Notes: a model not told the origin generated them from the letters alone. A stretch of DNA of 64,000 bases from Variovorax sp. 770b2 (GCF_900115685.1 NZ_FOXJ01000001.1:839796-903795), one strand, 5' to 3'. Shown: positions 16,570 through 25,814, counted from the first letter of the stretch. A program made the numbers and translations.

Positions 16570-17847
16570 ATGAAGACGATTTTTTTTCACCAGCAAGGCT
16601 ACCGTGACCTGCCCGAAGATTTCCACAAGAAGTACGAAAGCGTGTGGGTCACGCTGCCGAGCGACGAGCTCTGCGACCCGCAGATGGTGCGCAAGTACCT
16701 GCGCTGGAACGTCGAGGAACTGGAACTGGCCGACGATCTCGGCTTCGACGCCATCGGCGTCAACGAGCATCACCAGAACGCCTATGGCTTTCCGGTTGCG
16801 CCCAACATCATCGCGGGCATCATGGCGCGCCGCAATTCCGACGCCGGCATCGTGGTGTTGGGCAACACCATTCCGCTGTACAACCCGCCGCTGCGCGTGG
16901 CCGAAGAGTACGCGCTGCTGGACTGCCTGAGCGGCGGGCGGCTGGTCGCCGGGCTGCCCGTGGGGTCGCCGCCGGACACGGTCGGCAACTACGGCCTGCC
17001 GCCGACGCAGGTGCGCGAGCGCTACTACGAGGCGCACAAACTCATCACCGAGGCCTGGACGCGAAAGGGGCCGTTCCCCTTCAACGGCCGCTTCACCAAG
17101 CTCGGTAACGTCAATCCGTGGCCCAAGCCGATCCAGAAACCGCACCCTCCGATCTGGCTGGCCGGGGGAGGCTCGGTCGAGACGTGGAAGTTCGCGACGG
17201 ACAACAACTACACCTACAGCTACCTGAGTTTCTCGGGCCTGAAACAGGCCAAGAGCATGATGCAGGGCTACTGGAACCAGGTCGAAGCGGCGGGCCTGGA
17301 CGACAACCCCTACCGGGCCGGTTTCGCGCAGGCGGTGGGGGGGGGCGCCACCGACGCCGAGGCCGAGAAGCTGTATCTCGAGCACATCCGCAACTTCTAT
17401 TCGAAGTCGCTGCACATCCCGCCCTACATGCAGGCGCCGCCCGGCTTCCTGAGCAAGAAGAGCGTGGAGTTCGGCATGAACCAGGGCTTGCAGCGCGGAC
17501 AGGGCAAGAAGCTGCTCGGCGACGTGACCAAGGCGTCGTGGAAGGACTTCACCGAAACCTACGGCATGGTCGTGGGCGGTAGCCCGGAGACAGTTGCGCA
17601 GAAGCTGGAGGAGGGCATCCGCGACCTGCGCATCGGCCACCTGATGGTCATCATGCAGTTGCAGTCGATGGACCGCGAGCTGACCGAATACAACACGCGC
17701 CTGTTCGCCGAGAAGGTGCTTCCGCGCCTGCGCAACATCTGGCTCAAGGAGGGCTACCAGGATCACTGGTGGCCGCAGGGCGCCACCCGCTTTTCCACCC
17801 CCGAATCCCGGGCCCTGCCCGTCAGCCTGGAGGCTGCAGCGAAATGA
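16570..17847 (+). CDS. Luciferase-like flavin-dependent monooxygenase
   Basis: A 425-residue TIM-barrel protein of the LLM class: NEHHQNAYGF near residue 66, a LAEEYALLD-type helix (AEEYALLDCLSGGR) and a late GSPETVAQKLEE segment. Such enzymes use reduced FMN supplied by a separate reductase and insert oxygen next to ketones (type II Baeyer-Villiger), oxidise alkanes or aldehydes, or cleave C-S or C-N bonds. The reductase-FCD fusions at 11525 and 21910 are the obvious partners. The gene contains a run of nine G. Its stop overlaps the ATG of a hydrolase (ATGA), and monooxygenase followed by hydrolase fits ring oxygenation and then lactone or ester opening. Confidence 0.88.
   Translation: MKTIFFHQQGYRDLPEDFHKKYESVWVTLPSDELCDPQMVRKYLRWNVEELELADDLGFDAIGVNEHHQNAYGFPVAPNIIAGIMARRNSDAGIVVLGNTIPLYNPPLRVAEEYALLDCLSGGRLVAGLPVGSPPDTVGNYGLPPTQVRERYYEAHKLITEAWTRKGPFPFNGRFTKLGNVNPWPKPIQKPHPPIWLAGGGSVETWKFATDNNYTYSYLSFSGLKQAKSMMQGYWNQVEAAGLDDNPYRAGFAQAVGGGATDAEAEKLYLEHIRNFYSKSLHIPPYMQAPPGFLSKKSVEFGMNQGLQRGQGKKLLGDVTKASWKDFTETYGMVVGGSPETVAQKLEEGIRDLRIGHLMVIMQLQSMDRELTEYNTRLFAEKVLPRLRNIWLKEGYQDHWWPQGATRFSTPESRALPVSLEAAAK
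17337..17345 (+). repeat. Homopolymer run of nine G inside coding sequence
   Basis: The run encodes consecutive glycines in the middle of the monooxygenase. A slip of one base would truncate the protein. It could be a phase-variation or sequencing-error site. Confidence 0.85.
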
Positions 17848-18632
17848 GCGCCACCTTTCGAACCATCGAACTGGGCCGCGGCCTGCAGCCCAACCCCGTG
17901 CTCGTGAAGGGCCAGGGCTCGCCCGTCGTCTACCTGCACGGCCTCACCGGCCAGCGCTGGGACGGCTTTCTGGACGGGCTCTCGCGCAAGCACAAGGTGC
18001 TGGCGCCGGCCAGCGCCGGTGCCGACGAGCCCGACGAGCTCCAGGCCTTCGATACCGTGCACGATCTGGTGCTGTACTACGACGACGTGTTCCGCGCGCT
18101 GGGCTTGGGGCAAATCGACCTGGTCGGGCATTCGTTCGGCGGAATGATCGCGGCCGAGTACGCAGCGGCCTATCCTGAACGCGTTCGCAGGCTGGTGCTG
18201 ATCGATCCGCTGGGCCTGTGGCGCGAGGATGCGCCGACCACCAACTTCACCTACCAGACGCCCGAGGCGCAGACGCAACTGCTGCTCGGCGATCCGCAGA
18301 GCGAGGCGGTGAAAGCCTTCATGGCGTTGCCTGAGGAGCAGCCAGCGAAGAACGCCGAGATCGTGCGCCGCATCACGGGCATGGCGAGCATCCTTCATTT
18401 CACCTGGCCGATTCCCGAGCGCGGCCTGGCGCGCCGGCTTTACCGCATCGCGGCGGACACGCTGGTGGTCTGGGGAGAAGACGACGCCGTGGTCTCGCCC
18501 AGTTATGCGGAGCACTTCAAGGCGGGCATCGCGCAGGCGCAGGTCGCGCGCATCGCCCGGGCCGGCCACATGCCGCAATTCTCGCAACCGGCCGACGTGC
18601 TCGACAAGGTGCTCGGTTTTCTCGACCGCTGA
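17844..18632 (+). CDS. Alpha/beta-hydrolase (MhpC/BphD-like)
   Basis: A 262-residue hydrolase with HGLTG oxyanion region (about 32-36), nucleophile elbow GHSFGG (Ser near 94), Asp in VVWGEDDAVVSP and His in RAGHMPQFSQP. This is the complete triad of lactone or meta-cleavage-product hydrolases. Four-base overlap with the monooxygenase and a two-base gap to the next esterase show tight co-expression. Its likely job is hydrolysing the oxygenated ring product; substrate unknown. Confidence 0.88.
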   Translation: MSATFRTIELGRGLQPNPVLVKGQGSPVVYLHGLTGQRWDGFLDGLSRKHKVLAPASAGADEPDELQAFDTVHDLVLYYDDVFRALGLGQIDLVGHSFGGMIAAEYAAAYPERVRRLVLIDPLGLWREDAPTTNFTYQTPEAQTQLLLGDPQSEAVKAFMALPEEQPAKNAEIVRRITGMASILHFTWPIPERGLARRLYRIAADTLVVWGEDDAVVSPSYAEHFKAGIAQAQVARIARAGHMPQFSQPADVLDKVLGFLDR

Positions 18633-18634
18633 AG

Positions 18635-19594
18635 ATGTCGCGCATGCCGCTCGATCCTCAAGTCGCCGCGCTGCTCGAAGCACGCGCCAAGGTGTTGCCG
18701 CGCACGGGCACCGTGCCCGCCGTCGAGATGCGCGCCCTGCACAAGGCGCTGCTCGCCAGGGCGCTGCCCGGACCCGCGATACACGACGTGCGCGATGCCG
18801 CATTCGCGGGGCCAGCGGGCGCGGTGCCGGTGCGGGTCTACCGGCCCGCGCCGCAGGTGGATGCGCTCATCGTCTACTTCCATGGCGGCGGATGGACCGT
18901 GGGTTCGCTCGACGGTTGGGACGCCGCGCTGCGCAGGCTCGCGCTGCGCAGCCGCTGCGCCATCGTCTCGGTCGACTACCGCCTCGCGCCGGAGCACCGC
19001 TTTCCGGCGGCGCACGACGATGCGCTGGCCGCCGTGCGATGGGCGGGTGCGCACATCGTCGAACTGGCCGGCGCGCCCGTGCCGCTTGTCGTCGCGGGCG
19101 ACAGCGCCGGCGCCAACCTCTCGACAGCGGTGGCGCGCATCGTGAGCGACGAGGGTGGCCCCGCCATCGCCGCGCAGGTGCTGCTCTATCCCAGCACCGA
19201 CGGCAACGTCGACTCGGCGTTCATGCACCGCTTCGTGCCGCCGTCGCTCGCGCGGGAGGAAATCGCCTGGTACTTCGACCAGTACGCGCCCGATCACGCG
19301 CAGCGCACCGACCCGCGCTTCGCGCCGCTGCACGCCGGCGACCTGGCCGGCCTGCCGCCGGCCTTCGTCGGCACGGTCGACAACGACCTGCTGCGCGAGG
19401 AGGGCGAACTCTATGCGCAGCGGCTCGAGGCCAGCGGCGTGCCCGTGGTGGCCAGGTGCTACCGCGGCACGGTCCACGGCTTCTTCACTGCCGACCGCGG
19501 GCTGGCGCCGCATTCGGATGCGGCGATGGCCGACATCGCGGACTTCATCGCGCAGGTGCTCGGCAGCGCGGCGGCGCGCGTGCCGTCCGGTTGA
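18635..19594 (+). CDS. Hormone-sensitive-lipase-family esterase
   Basis: A 319-residue esterase. The family's HGGGW oxyanion motif (about residues 84-88), DYRLAPEH, nucleophile GDSAGAN, Asp in VGTVDNDLLREEG and His in VHGFF are all present. It is related to the esterase at 38413 but clearly not a recent copy. It is the second hydrolase after the monooxygenase, suggesting two successive ester or lactone hydrolyses or alternative substrates. Confidence 0.9.
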   Translation: MSRMPLDPQVAALLEARAKVLPRTGTVPAVEMRALHKALLARALPGPAIHDVRDAAFAGPAGAVPVRVYRPAPQVDALIVYFHGGGWTVGSLDGWDAALRRLALRSRCAIVSVDYRLAPEHRFPAAHDDALAAVRWAGAHIVELAGAPVPLVVAGDSAGANLSTAVARIVSDEGGPAIAAQVLLYPSTDGNVDSAFMHRFVPPSLAREEIAWYFDQYAPDHAQRTDPRFAPLHAGDLAGLPPAFVGTVDNDLLREEGELYAQRLEASGVPVVARCYRGTVHGFFTADRGLAPHSDAAMADIADFIAQVLGSAAARVPSG

Positions 19595-19608
19595 GCATCG
19601 CCCCCGCC

Positions 19609-19650
19609 CCGACAGCCGACAGCCGACAGCCGACAGCCGACAGCCGACAG
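19609..19650 (+). repeat. Six tandem copies of CCGACAG
   Basis: Six perfect heptamers in a row occupy the gap between the esterase stop (19594) and the Bug-protein start (19687). Because seven is not a multiple of three and the array is untranslated, copy-number change would alter only the leader length. Confidence 0.95.
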
Positions 19651-19686
19651 CAAAGACAACCACAACGACAAGCACCGGAGACACAC

Positions 19687-20685
19687 ATGGACCACACCGA
19701 AAATCTGGCGCGCCGCACCGGGGGCCGCCGGCGCTTGCTGAAAGGCGCCGCGGGCCTGGCAGTCGCCGCGGCGCTGCCGCACGGCGCCTGGGCGCAGGGC
19801 AAGCTCACGCGCATCGTGCTGCCATTCCCTGCGGGTGGCCTCAACGACACCATCGTGCGGCAGCTGAGTATCTCCATGGCGGCGACCCTCGAACGCAATG
19901 TGATCGTCGAGAACAGGCCCGGCGCCGCGGGGCTCATCGGCACGCGCAACGTGCAGAACGCCGCACCCGACGGCGCTTCGCTGTTGTTCAACTACATCGG
20001 GCTCGTGGGCCTGCCCTTCACGCAGAAGGGGGCGAACTACGACCCCATTCACGACTTCGCGCCTGTGGGCATGGTGGCCGAGGGGCCCGCCTACATCGTC
20101 GTCAACGGCAACGTGCCGGCGCGCACGCTCGGCGAGTTCATCGCCTGGGCGAAGACCGTGCCCAACGGCGTGGAATCGGCCACGTCGGGTCCGGGCGGCG
20201 GCAGCCACATGTGGACGTTGCTGTTGTCGAAATACGCAGGCATCAGTCTGTTGCCCGTGCCGTACAAGGGCGGTTCGGAGCAATCGATGGCACTGATCTC
20301 GGGCGACGCGAAGGTCCTGATCAGCAACATGTCGGAGGCCATCAACTCCCAGGTCAAGGCGGGCAAGCTGCGCATCCTTGCCGTGGCCTCGGAGCGCCAG
20401 ATGGGCATCACCGGCGGCGTTGCGCTGGCCAAGGACACAGTGCCGGGCTTCGTGATCGAAGGCTGGAGCGGACTGTTCGCCCCGGCCGCCACGCCCCCCG
20501 CGATGATCGCGACGCTCAGCGCGGCGGTCAGGAAGGCGGTGGAGGAGCCCGTCTTCAAGGAGAAGTGCAACTCGCTGTATCTCGAACCGCGCTACCAGGG
20601 GCCCGACGAGTTCAGACAGACGATGCTCAAGACCACGGCTTTCTGGAGGCGCGTGGTGACCGAACTCGACATCAGCCCGCAATGA
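19687..20685 (+). CDS. Bug-family substrate-binding protein with twin-arginine-like leader
   Basis: A 332-residue periplasmic receptor. The leader contains RRTGGRRRLLKG followed by an Ala-rich core and a cleavage site after GAWA, so Tat export is more likely than Sec. The mature part shows LTRIVLPFPAGG, VENRPGAAG and PVPYKGG, typical of the family. As with the copy at 5993, no tctA/tctB permease genes are near. GGAG precedes the ATG. Confidence 0.92.
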   Translation: MDHTENLARRTGGRRRLLKGAAGLAVAAALPHGAWAQGKLTRIVLPFPAGGLNDTIVRQLSISMAATLERNVIVENRPGAAGLIGTRNVQNAAPDGASLLFNYIGLVGLPFTQKGANYDPIHDFAPVGMVAEGPAYIVVNGNVPARTLGEFIAWAKTVPNGVESATSGPGGGSHMWTLLLSKYAGISLLPVPYKGGSEQSMALISGDAKVLISNMSEAINSQVKAGKLRILAVASERQMGITGGVALAKDTVPGFVIEGWSGLFAPAATPPAMIATLSAAVRKAVEEPVFKEKCNSLYLEPRYQGPDEFRQTMLKTTAFWRRVVTELDISPQ

Positions 20686-20695
20686 AGGCAAGCCT

Positions 20696-21859
20696 GTGAG
20701 TCCTCTCCTGCATCAGTATTCGCTGATGGAGCGCGTGCTTCACGACCAGCGCGCCGCCGAAGCACTGCCCGGCGAAGTTCGCCGCCACGGCAGCAGCCGG
20801 GCCTTTATCGTCAGCACCGCGTCGCTTGCGCAGAGTCCGCGGCTGCGCGAGATCGCCGAGGCGCTCGGGCCGACTTGCGCGGGCGTCTACACGGGCGTTC
20901 GGGCGCATGCGCCGCGCGACAGCGTCATGGCCGGTGCGGTCGCGGCGAGGCAGGCCAAGGCCGATCTGCTCATCGCGATCGGCGGGGGCTCGGTCATCGA
21001 TGCCGCCAAGGTCATGCTGCTCGTGCTGCGGCACGGCTATACCCATGCCGAGCAGCTCGACGTGCACGCGGGCGCACCTTGGAACACGGAAACCCAACGG
21101 CCGCGCGACCATGCGCACTGGCTGCGCATGATGGCCGTGCCGACCACGTTCTCGGCCGCCGAGTACACCTCCGTCGGAGGTGCCACCGAACCGAAGACGA
21201 AGGCCAAGCAGGCCTTCGGCAGCCAGATGATGATGCCGGTCGCGGTCGTCAACGATCCCGTCATGACGCTGACGGCGCCGCTCGACCTGCTGCTCGCGAC
21301 AGGCATGAAGGCGGTGGACCACGCGGTCGAACGCCTGACGTCGAACCGGGCGAACCTCTACAGCGACACCGTGTCGGCCGTGGCGCTCTCGCTGCTGTCG
21401 CGCAACCTGCCCGCACTGCGGCGCGATCCGTCGAGCCTGGCGGTCCGGGGCGAACTGCAGTACGGCGTCTTCCTGTCGATGGCCGGCATTGCCAGCGGGA
21501 CGCGCAGCAACCTGGCGCATGCCATCGCCCACGCGATGGGGTCGCTGTGCGACGTGCCGCACGGGTTGACCTCGTGCGTGCTGCTCGCGCCGGTGCTGCG
21601 CTGGGTCGGCGATGCCGCGGGCGGCAAGCAGCGGGTCATCTGCGAGGCGATGGGGCGCGAGGGGGCCGACGCGGCCTCGGCGGTGGCCGATCTCGTGGCG
21701 TCGCTGGGCTTGCCCGCGCGGCTGCGCGACGTCGGCGTGCGCCAGGAGTTGCTGGCCACGATCGCCGAGCGCACCCTGCACGACCCGCTGACCGCCAACT
21801 GCGCGCGCAAGGTCGAATCGGCCTCGCAGGTGCGCGAGGTGCTGGAGATGGCCTGGTAG
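20696..21859 (+). CDS. Iron-containing alcohol dehydrogenase-family protein (maleylacetate-reductase-like)
   Basis: A 387-residue group III dehydrogenase. GGGSVIDAAK (about residue 99) binds the nucleotide. Metal ligands are seen as Asp in VVNDP, His in MKAVDHAVE, His in the NLAHAIAHAMG helix and His in DVPHGLTS. The family contains alcohol dehydrogenases and maleylacetate reductases, which I cannot separate here. GTG 20696 is the most plausible start, 10 bases after the Bug gene; an ATG ten codons later is the alternative. Confidence 0.82.
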   Translation: MSPLLHQYSLMERVLHDQRAAEALPGEVRRHGSSRAFIVSTASLAQSPRLREIAEALGPTCAGVYTGVRAHAPRDSVMAGAVAARQAKADLLIAIGGGSVIDAAKVMLLVLRHGYTHAEQLDVHAGAPWNTETQRPRDHAHWLRMMAVPTTFSAAEYTSVGGATEPKTKAKQAFGSQMMMPVAVVNDPVMTLTAPLDLLLATGMKAVDHAVERLTSNRANLYSDTVSAVALSLLSRNLPALRRDPSSLAVRGELQYGVFLSMAGIASGTRSNLAHAIAHAMGSLCDVPHGLTSCVLLAPVLRWVGDAAGGKQRVICEAMGREGADAASAVADLVASLGLPARLRDVGVRQELLATIAERTLHDPLTANCARKVESASQVREVLEMAW

Positions 21860-21909
21860 CCGGGGCGGCAGTTCGGCAGGCAATGAACGAATAAGCCAAA
21901 GGAACAACC

Positions 21910-22902
21910 ATGACAACTGTGATCGATCGTCCCGTGGACGCCCCTCTGTTCGACGCGCGCGAATTCCGCGACGCGCTCGGCACTTTCCCCACAGGCGTGG
22001 CCGTCATCGCCACCGTCGACGCCCAGGGCGCACCCGTGGGCCTGACCTGCAACTCGTTCAGTTCGGTATCGCTCGACCCGCCGTTGGTGTCCTGGAGCCT
22101 GCGCAAGGCCAGCAAGTCGCTGGAGGTGTTCCGCTGTGCGCCGTGCTTCACGATCAACATCCTGGCGGACGACCAGCACGAGTTCTCCGGCCGGTTCGCG
22201 AGCAGCAAGGTCGCCGACAAGTTCGACGGCGTGGGCTGGTGGCCCGGGTATGGCGGGGCGCCCGTCATCGATGGCTCGCTCGCGCATTTCGAGTGCGCCA
22301 CCTTCGCCGTGCACGAAGCGGGCGACCACCTGATCTTCATCGGCGAGGTGCAGCGCTTCGACCATGGGGGCCAGCAGGAGCCGCTGGTGTTCTGCAAGGG
22401 CGCCTACATGATGCTCACGCAGTCGCTGCGCGAGTTCGTGACGAAGGGCCGGATATCGCCTCAGGACATCCACGACGCGCGCGGCCGCGTCTATGCGGTG
22501 CTGCTGCGGCTGGCCTGCGAGAACGGCAGCGACGGCGACTTCGACGCGATCGAAACCCACCTGGCGCGGCTTGAAGCCTTCACGGCCGCGGCGGACATCG
22601 AAAAGCGCATGCAGGCCGGCGTGGACTTCTTTCGCCTGGTGGCCGGCGCGGCCCACAACGAGGTGCTGTCGCTGGTGGCCGAGTCGCTCAACACGCTGTT
22701 GACGCACGCGCTCCAAGCCCAGATCGTGCGGGCCCGGCAGATGCATCCGTCGGCCGATCTCGTCAATGCGGTCGTGGTGCCGCTGCGGCGAAGGCTGCTT
22801 GAGCGGCTGCGGGCGCGAGATGCGGATGGGGCAGAGGCCGTGCTCGACGAGTTCCTGGGCCATTCGAGCCTGCTGAAAAGCGTGGAGGCGCTGATCCGAT
22901 GA
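21910..22902 (+). CDS. Second flavin reductase-FCD fusion
   Basis: A 330-residue paralogue of the protein at 11525 with the same order: flavin reductase (about residues 15-168, FPTGVAVIAT, NSFSSVSLDPPLVS, KGAYMML) then an FCD domain (about 187-315) with RLACENG, FFRLVAGAAHNEVL and a final R..LLERLRARDADGAE helix. No DNA-binding domain is present. The reductase halves are more alike than the FCD halves, consistent with divergence towards another ligand. It lies in the same unit as the luciferase-like monooxygenase and overlaps the enoyl-CoA hydratase start by four bases. Confidence 0.9.
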   Translation: MTTVIDRPVDAPLFDAREFRDALGTFPTGVAVIATVDAQGAPVGLTCNSFSSVSLDPPLVSWSLRKASKSLEVFRCAPCFTINILADDQHEFSGRFASSKVADKFDGVGWWPGYGGAPVIDGSLAHFECATFAVHEAGDHLIFIGEVQRFDHGGQQEPLVFCKGAYMMLTQSLREFVTKGRISPQDIHDARGRVYAVLLRLACENGSDGDFDAIETHLARLEAFTAAADIEKRMQAGVDFFRLVAGAAHNEVLSLVAESLNTLLTHALQAQIVRARQMHPSADLVNAVVVPLRRRLLERLRARDADGAEAVLDEFLGHSSLLKSVEALIR

Positions 22903-23711
22903 CTCCATCCGAAACCGCGAAGGCAGAAACGATCCGCTTGGAGCGCCGCGGGGCAGTGGCCTGGCTTTTCCTGGACCGCCCCGAGGCCATGAACAGCATG
23001 AGTCCGCAGATGGTCCGCGAACTCGGCGAGGCACTGGACCGCATCGAGTCGGACGCCGGCCTGCGCGCCGTGGTGATCACGGGCAACGGCCGTGCCTTTT
23101 GCGCCGGCGCCGATCTCAAGACGGTGAAGGATCTGGGCGGGCAGGCACAGCGGGAATCCGCCACGCGGCGATTCCTCGACGAGGCGGGCGCACTGCTGCG
23201 GCGTATCGAGCGGCTGCCGCTGCCGGTGATCGCGGCGGTCAACGGGCTGGCCCTGGCGGGTGGGCTGGAGACCGTGCTCGTGTGCGATCTCGTCGTGGCC
23301 TCGGAAGACGCGAAGTTCGGCGATGCTCACGCGAAATACGGGTTGATCCCGGGCTGGGGCGGCTCCGTGCGGCTGCCGCGCAAGATCGGTGCGAGCCGGG
23401 CCAAGCAGATGATGTTCACGGCCGAGCACGTGCCCGCGCGCACGATGGCCGAGTGGGGACTCGTGAATCAGGTTGTGCCGGCGGCGCAACTGCACGAGGC
23501 CGCACAGGCACTGTGCGATCGCATCACTGACAAGAGCCCGCTCGGCCTTGCCCGCATGAAGCAACTGGTCGACGATGGACTCGAACAGCCGCTGGACGTC
23601 GCGCTGCGCGCGGAGTGCACCACGGTCCAGACGCACCAGGCTTCGCGCGACCGCGCGGAAGGCCTCGCGGCCTTCGCGGAAAAACGCACACCCCGGTTCG
23701 ACGGGACCTGA
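22899..23711 (+). CDS. Enoyl-CoA hydratase/isomerase family protein
   Basis: A 270-residue crotonase-fold protein. The first oxyanion loop is GRAFCAGADLK (about 66-76) and the second is NGLALAGGLETVLVCD. The residue pair at the usual catalytic Glu positions includes E in GGLETV and a Trp/Gly-rich IPGWGGSVRLPRKIG loop, so hydration is likely. It is translationally coupled to the reductase-FCD gene and followed by a CoA-transferase, forming the CoA-ester end of the unit. Confidence 0.9.
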   Translation: MTPSETAKAETIRLERRGAVAWLFLDRPEAMNSMSPQMVRELGEALDRIESDAGLRAVVITGNGRAFCAGADLKTVKDLGGQAQRESATRRFLDEAGALLRRIERLPLPVIAAVNGLALAGGLETVLVCDLVVASEDAKFGDAHAKYGLIPGWGGSVRLPRKIGASRAKQMMFTAEHVPARTMAEWGLVNQVVPAAQLHEAAQALCDRITDKSPLGLARMKQLVDDGLEQPLDVALRAECTTVQTHQASRDRAEGLAAFAEKRTPRFDGT

Positions 23712-23739
23712 GCCGAGTCTTCAATTCCTCTTCTTCGCA

Positions 23740-24978
23740 ATGACCTCATCCAACACCGAACGTTTTGCTGCCAGCGCGCTGGGCGGCCTGCGCATCATCG
23801 ATTTCACGCACTTCATCGCCGGGCCGCTGGCGACCATGATCGTGGCCGACGCGGGCGCGGACGTGATCAAGGTCGAGAAGCCCCAGGGCGACGACCAGCG
23901 CCATTTCGCGCCATCGGAAGCGCGACTGGACGGCGAGGGCGCGAGCTTTCTCTGGGCCAATCGCAACAAGCGCAGCATCACGCTCGACCTGAAGACCGCC
24001 GAGGGGCGCGAGATCGCGCAGGCGCTCGTGCGCAGTGCCGACGTGGTGGTCGAGAACTTCTCCTCGCGCGTGATGGCGCAGTACGGGCTCGACTACGAGA
24101 CGCTCTCTGGCGCCCACCCCGAGCTCATCTATTGCTCGGTGTCGGCCTTCGGGCGCACCGGTGCCTACGCCTCGCGCCTGGGCTTCGACACCATCATGCA
24201 AGCCGAGAGCGGCTTCATGTCGCTCAACGGCCACGCCGACCGAGAAGGCGTTCGCGCGGGACCGGCGGTGATGGACATGGCGACGGCGATGATGGCCAGC
24301 AACGCGATCCTCATCGCGCTGGCCGCGCGCCACCGCACGGGCAGAGGGCAGCACGTGGACGTGCCGCTGTTCGACACCGCAGTTCTCATGACCGGCTTCA
24401 TGACGGCGCAGTACCTCTTCAGCCACAAGGTGCCGCGGCGCAACGGCAACGTGAGCAACGACGCCGTGCCCAGCGGCGTGTTCCAGACGGCCGACCACCC
24501 GATCTTCGTCACCTGCACGAGCACGGCGCTGTTCCGCCGGCTTTTCATCGAGGTGGCGAACATGCCCGCGATCGGTGAGGAGCCGGCCTTGCAGAAGATC
24601 GACGGGCGCATGGCCGCGCGCGACCGCATCATCGACATGCTCGACGAACTCTTTCGCACCGACACGCAGGCGAACTGGCTCGCGCGCCTTGCGAAGGGCA
24701 ACATTCCGGCGGGTGCCGTGCGCAGCCTGTCCGAGGCGCTCGTCTCGCCGGAGACGAAGGCGCGCGGCATCGTGACCGAGATTGCGCATCCCACGGCGGG
24801 AAAGGTGCCGAATGTCGCGCTGCCGCTGTACTTCAGCGAGACGCCGGTAGTGCCGCCCATTGCGGCGCCGACGCTGGGGCAGCACAGCGAAGAGGTGCTC
24901 GCCGATGTGCTGGGCTACGACGCCTTGCGCATTCGCGAACTGCGCGAAGCCGGGGTGCTCGGCAAGGCCCGCAGCTGA
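23740..24978 (+). CDS. CaiB/BaiF family III CoA-transferase
   Basis: A 412-residue protein with the family's GLRIIDFTHFIAGPLATMI start, the VVENFSSRVM segment and GFDTIMQAESGFMSLNG, where the nucleophilic Asp of family III transferases (FDT) is retained. This favours true CoA transfer, in contrast with the racemase-like gene at the left edge. It probably activates a pathway acid to its CoA ester using another acyl-CoA as donor. It is last in the monooxygenase unit. Confidence 0.88.
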   Translation: MTSSNTERFAASALGGLRIIDFTHFIAGPLATMIVADAGADVIKVEKPQGDDQRHFAPSEARLDGEGASFLWANRNKRSITLDLKTAEGREIAQALVRSADVVVENFSSRVMAQYGLDYETLSGAHPELIYCSVSAFGRTGAYASRLGFDTIMQAESGFMSLNGHADREGVRAGPAVMDMATAMMASNAILIALAARHRTGRGQHVDVPLFDTAVLMTGFMTAQYLFSHKVPRRNGNVSNDAVPSGVFQTADHPIFVTCTSTALFRRLFIEVANMPAIGEEPALQKIDGRMAARDRIIDMLDELFRTDTQANWLARLAKGNIPAGAVRSLSEALVSPETKARGIVTEIAHPTAGKVPNVALPLYFSETPVVPPIAAPTLGQHSEEVLADVLGYDALRIRELREAGVLGKARS

Positions 24979-24999
24979 GCGGCAAGCCGCGCGCTCTGC

Positions 25000-25803
25000 T
25001 CACTCCAGGATCGACTGCGCGGCCGCGATCGACAGCCGCGCCCAGGCGGCATACCCCATGGCCGGCGCGCGCGTGTCGCTCGGCACCTCGATGCTGATGG
25101 GCAGGTCGGACGGCAGCCGCGCGAAGAGCCCCGCCAGGTCGATGCCGCCCTCGCCGGGCACCATGCGCTCGCAGCGCGCGGCGTGGATCAGGCCTTCGGC
25201 CGTGTCGGGTCCGGGCATCGGGCCGTCGCAGATCTGGCCGTAGTGCAGCCACTCGCGGCGCAGCGCGCCCACGTCGTCGAGACTGCTGCCGGAGCGCGCG
25301 AAATGCAGCGCATCGACCAGCACGCCGCCGTTGGGCCGGTCGGCGTTGGCCACGATGCGCGCGGCCGCCTGTACGTCGGGCACGTTCGTCCATGGCATGA
25401 ATTCCAGGTCCGCCGTGAGGCCGAAGGGCTGCGCCGCGTCGCACAGCGCCGCGAAGGAATCGGCCATGCGCGATTCGTCGGGGTCGTCGCCCGCCACGAG
25501 GATGTGCCGGGCGCCCAGCCTCGCGCCGGTCTCCAGGAAGGCGGGGTACCGGCCGGCATCGAACGCGGCGTCGATGCGCAGCACCTCCAGGTCGAGGATG
25601 GCCACGCCGGTGCCTTGCATGCGCGCCAGCGTTTCGCGCAGCATGGGCGCATCGGTCATCAGGGGGTAGTGCAGGCCGCCGGGCGTGGTCGGCAGCAGGC
25701 GGATGCCCACCGCGGCGCAACCGGTGTCGGCCGCGAGCTGAACCATCTCGGGCGGGGAAAAGGGCAGCGCCATGAGCTGCGCGAGCGAGTACAGGTGCTT
25801 CAT
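25000..25803 (-). CDS. Sugar-phosphate isomerase/epimerase-like TIM-barrel protein
   Basis: A 267-residue xylose-isomerase-like barrel. Acidic metal-site positions are suggested by DLEFMPW (about 132) and by SIEVPSD near the end. The fold includes isomerases, epimerases and 3-dehydroshikimate dehydratases; the nearby shikimate-dehydrogenase-like and Gfo/Idh genes make a polyol or quinate-type substrate conceivable. It is third of three minus-strand genes after the Gfo/Idh oxidoreductase and the IclR regulator, separated from IclR by 11 bases. Confidence 0.78.
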   Translation of the reverse strand: MKHLYSLAQLMALPFSPPEMVQLAADTGCAAVGIRLLPTTPGGLHYPLMTDAPMLRETLARMQGTGVAILDLEVLRIDAAFDAGRYPAFLETGARLGARHILVAGDDPDESRMADSFAALCDAAQPFGLTADLEFMPWTNVPDVQAAARIVANADRPNGGVLVDALHFARSGSSLDDVGALRREWLHYGQICDGPMPGPDTAEGLIHAARCERMVPGEGGIDLAGLFARLPSDLPISIEVPSDTRAPAMGYAAWARLSIAAAQSILE

Positions 25804-25814
25804 GCGGTCTTCAT

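Noticed and set aside
19609..19650. Possible CRISPR-like array
   Set aside because: Units are seven bases with no spacers; a simple tandem repeat.
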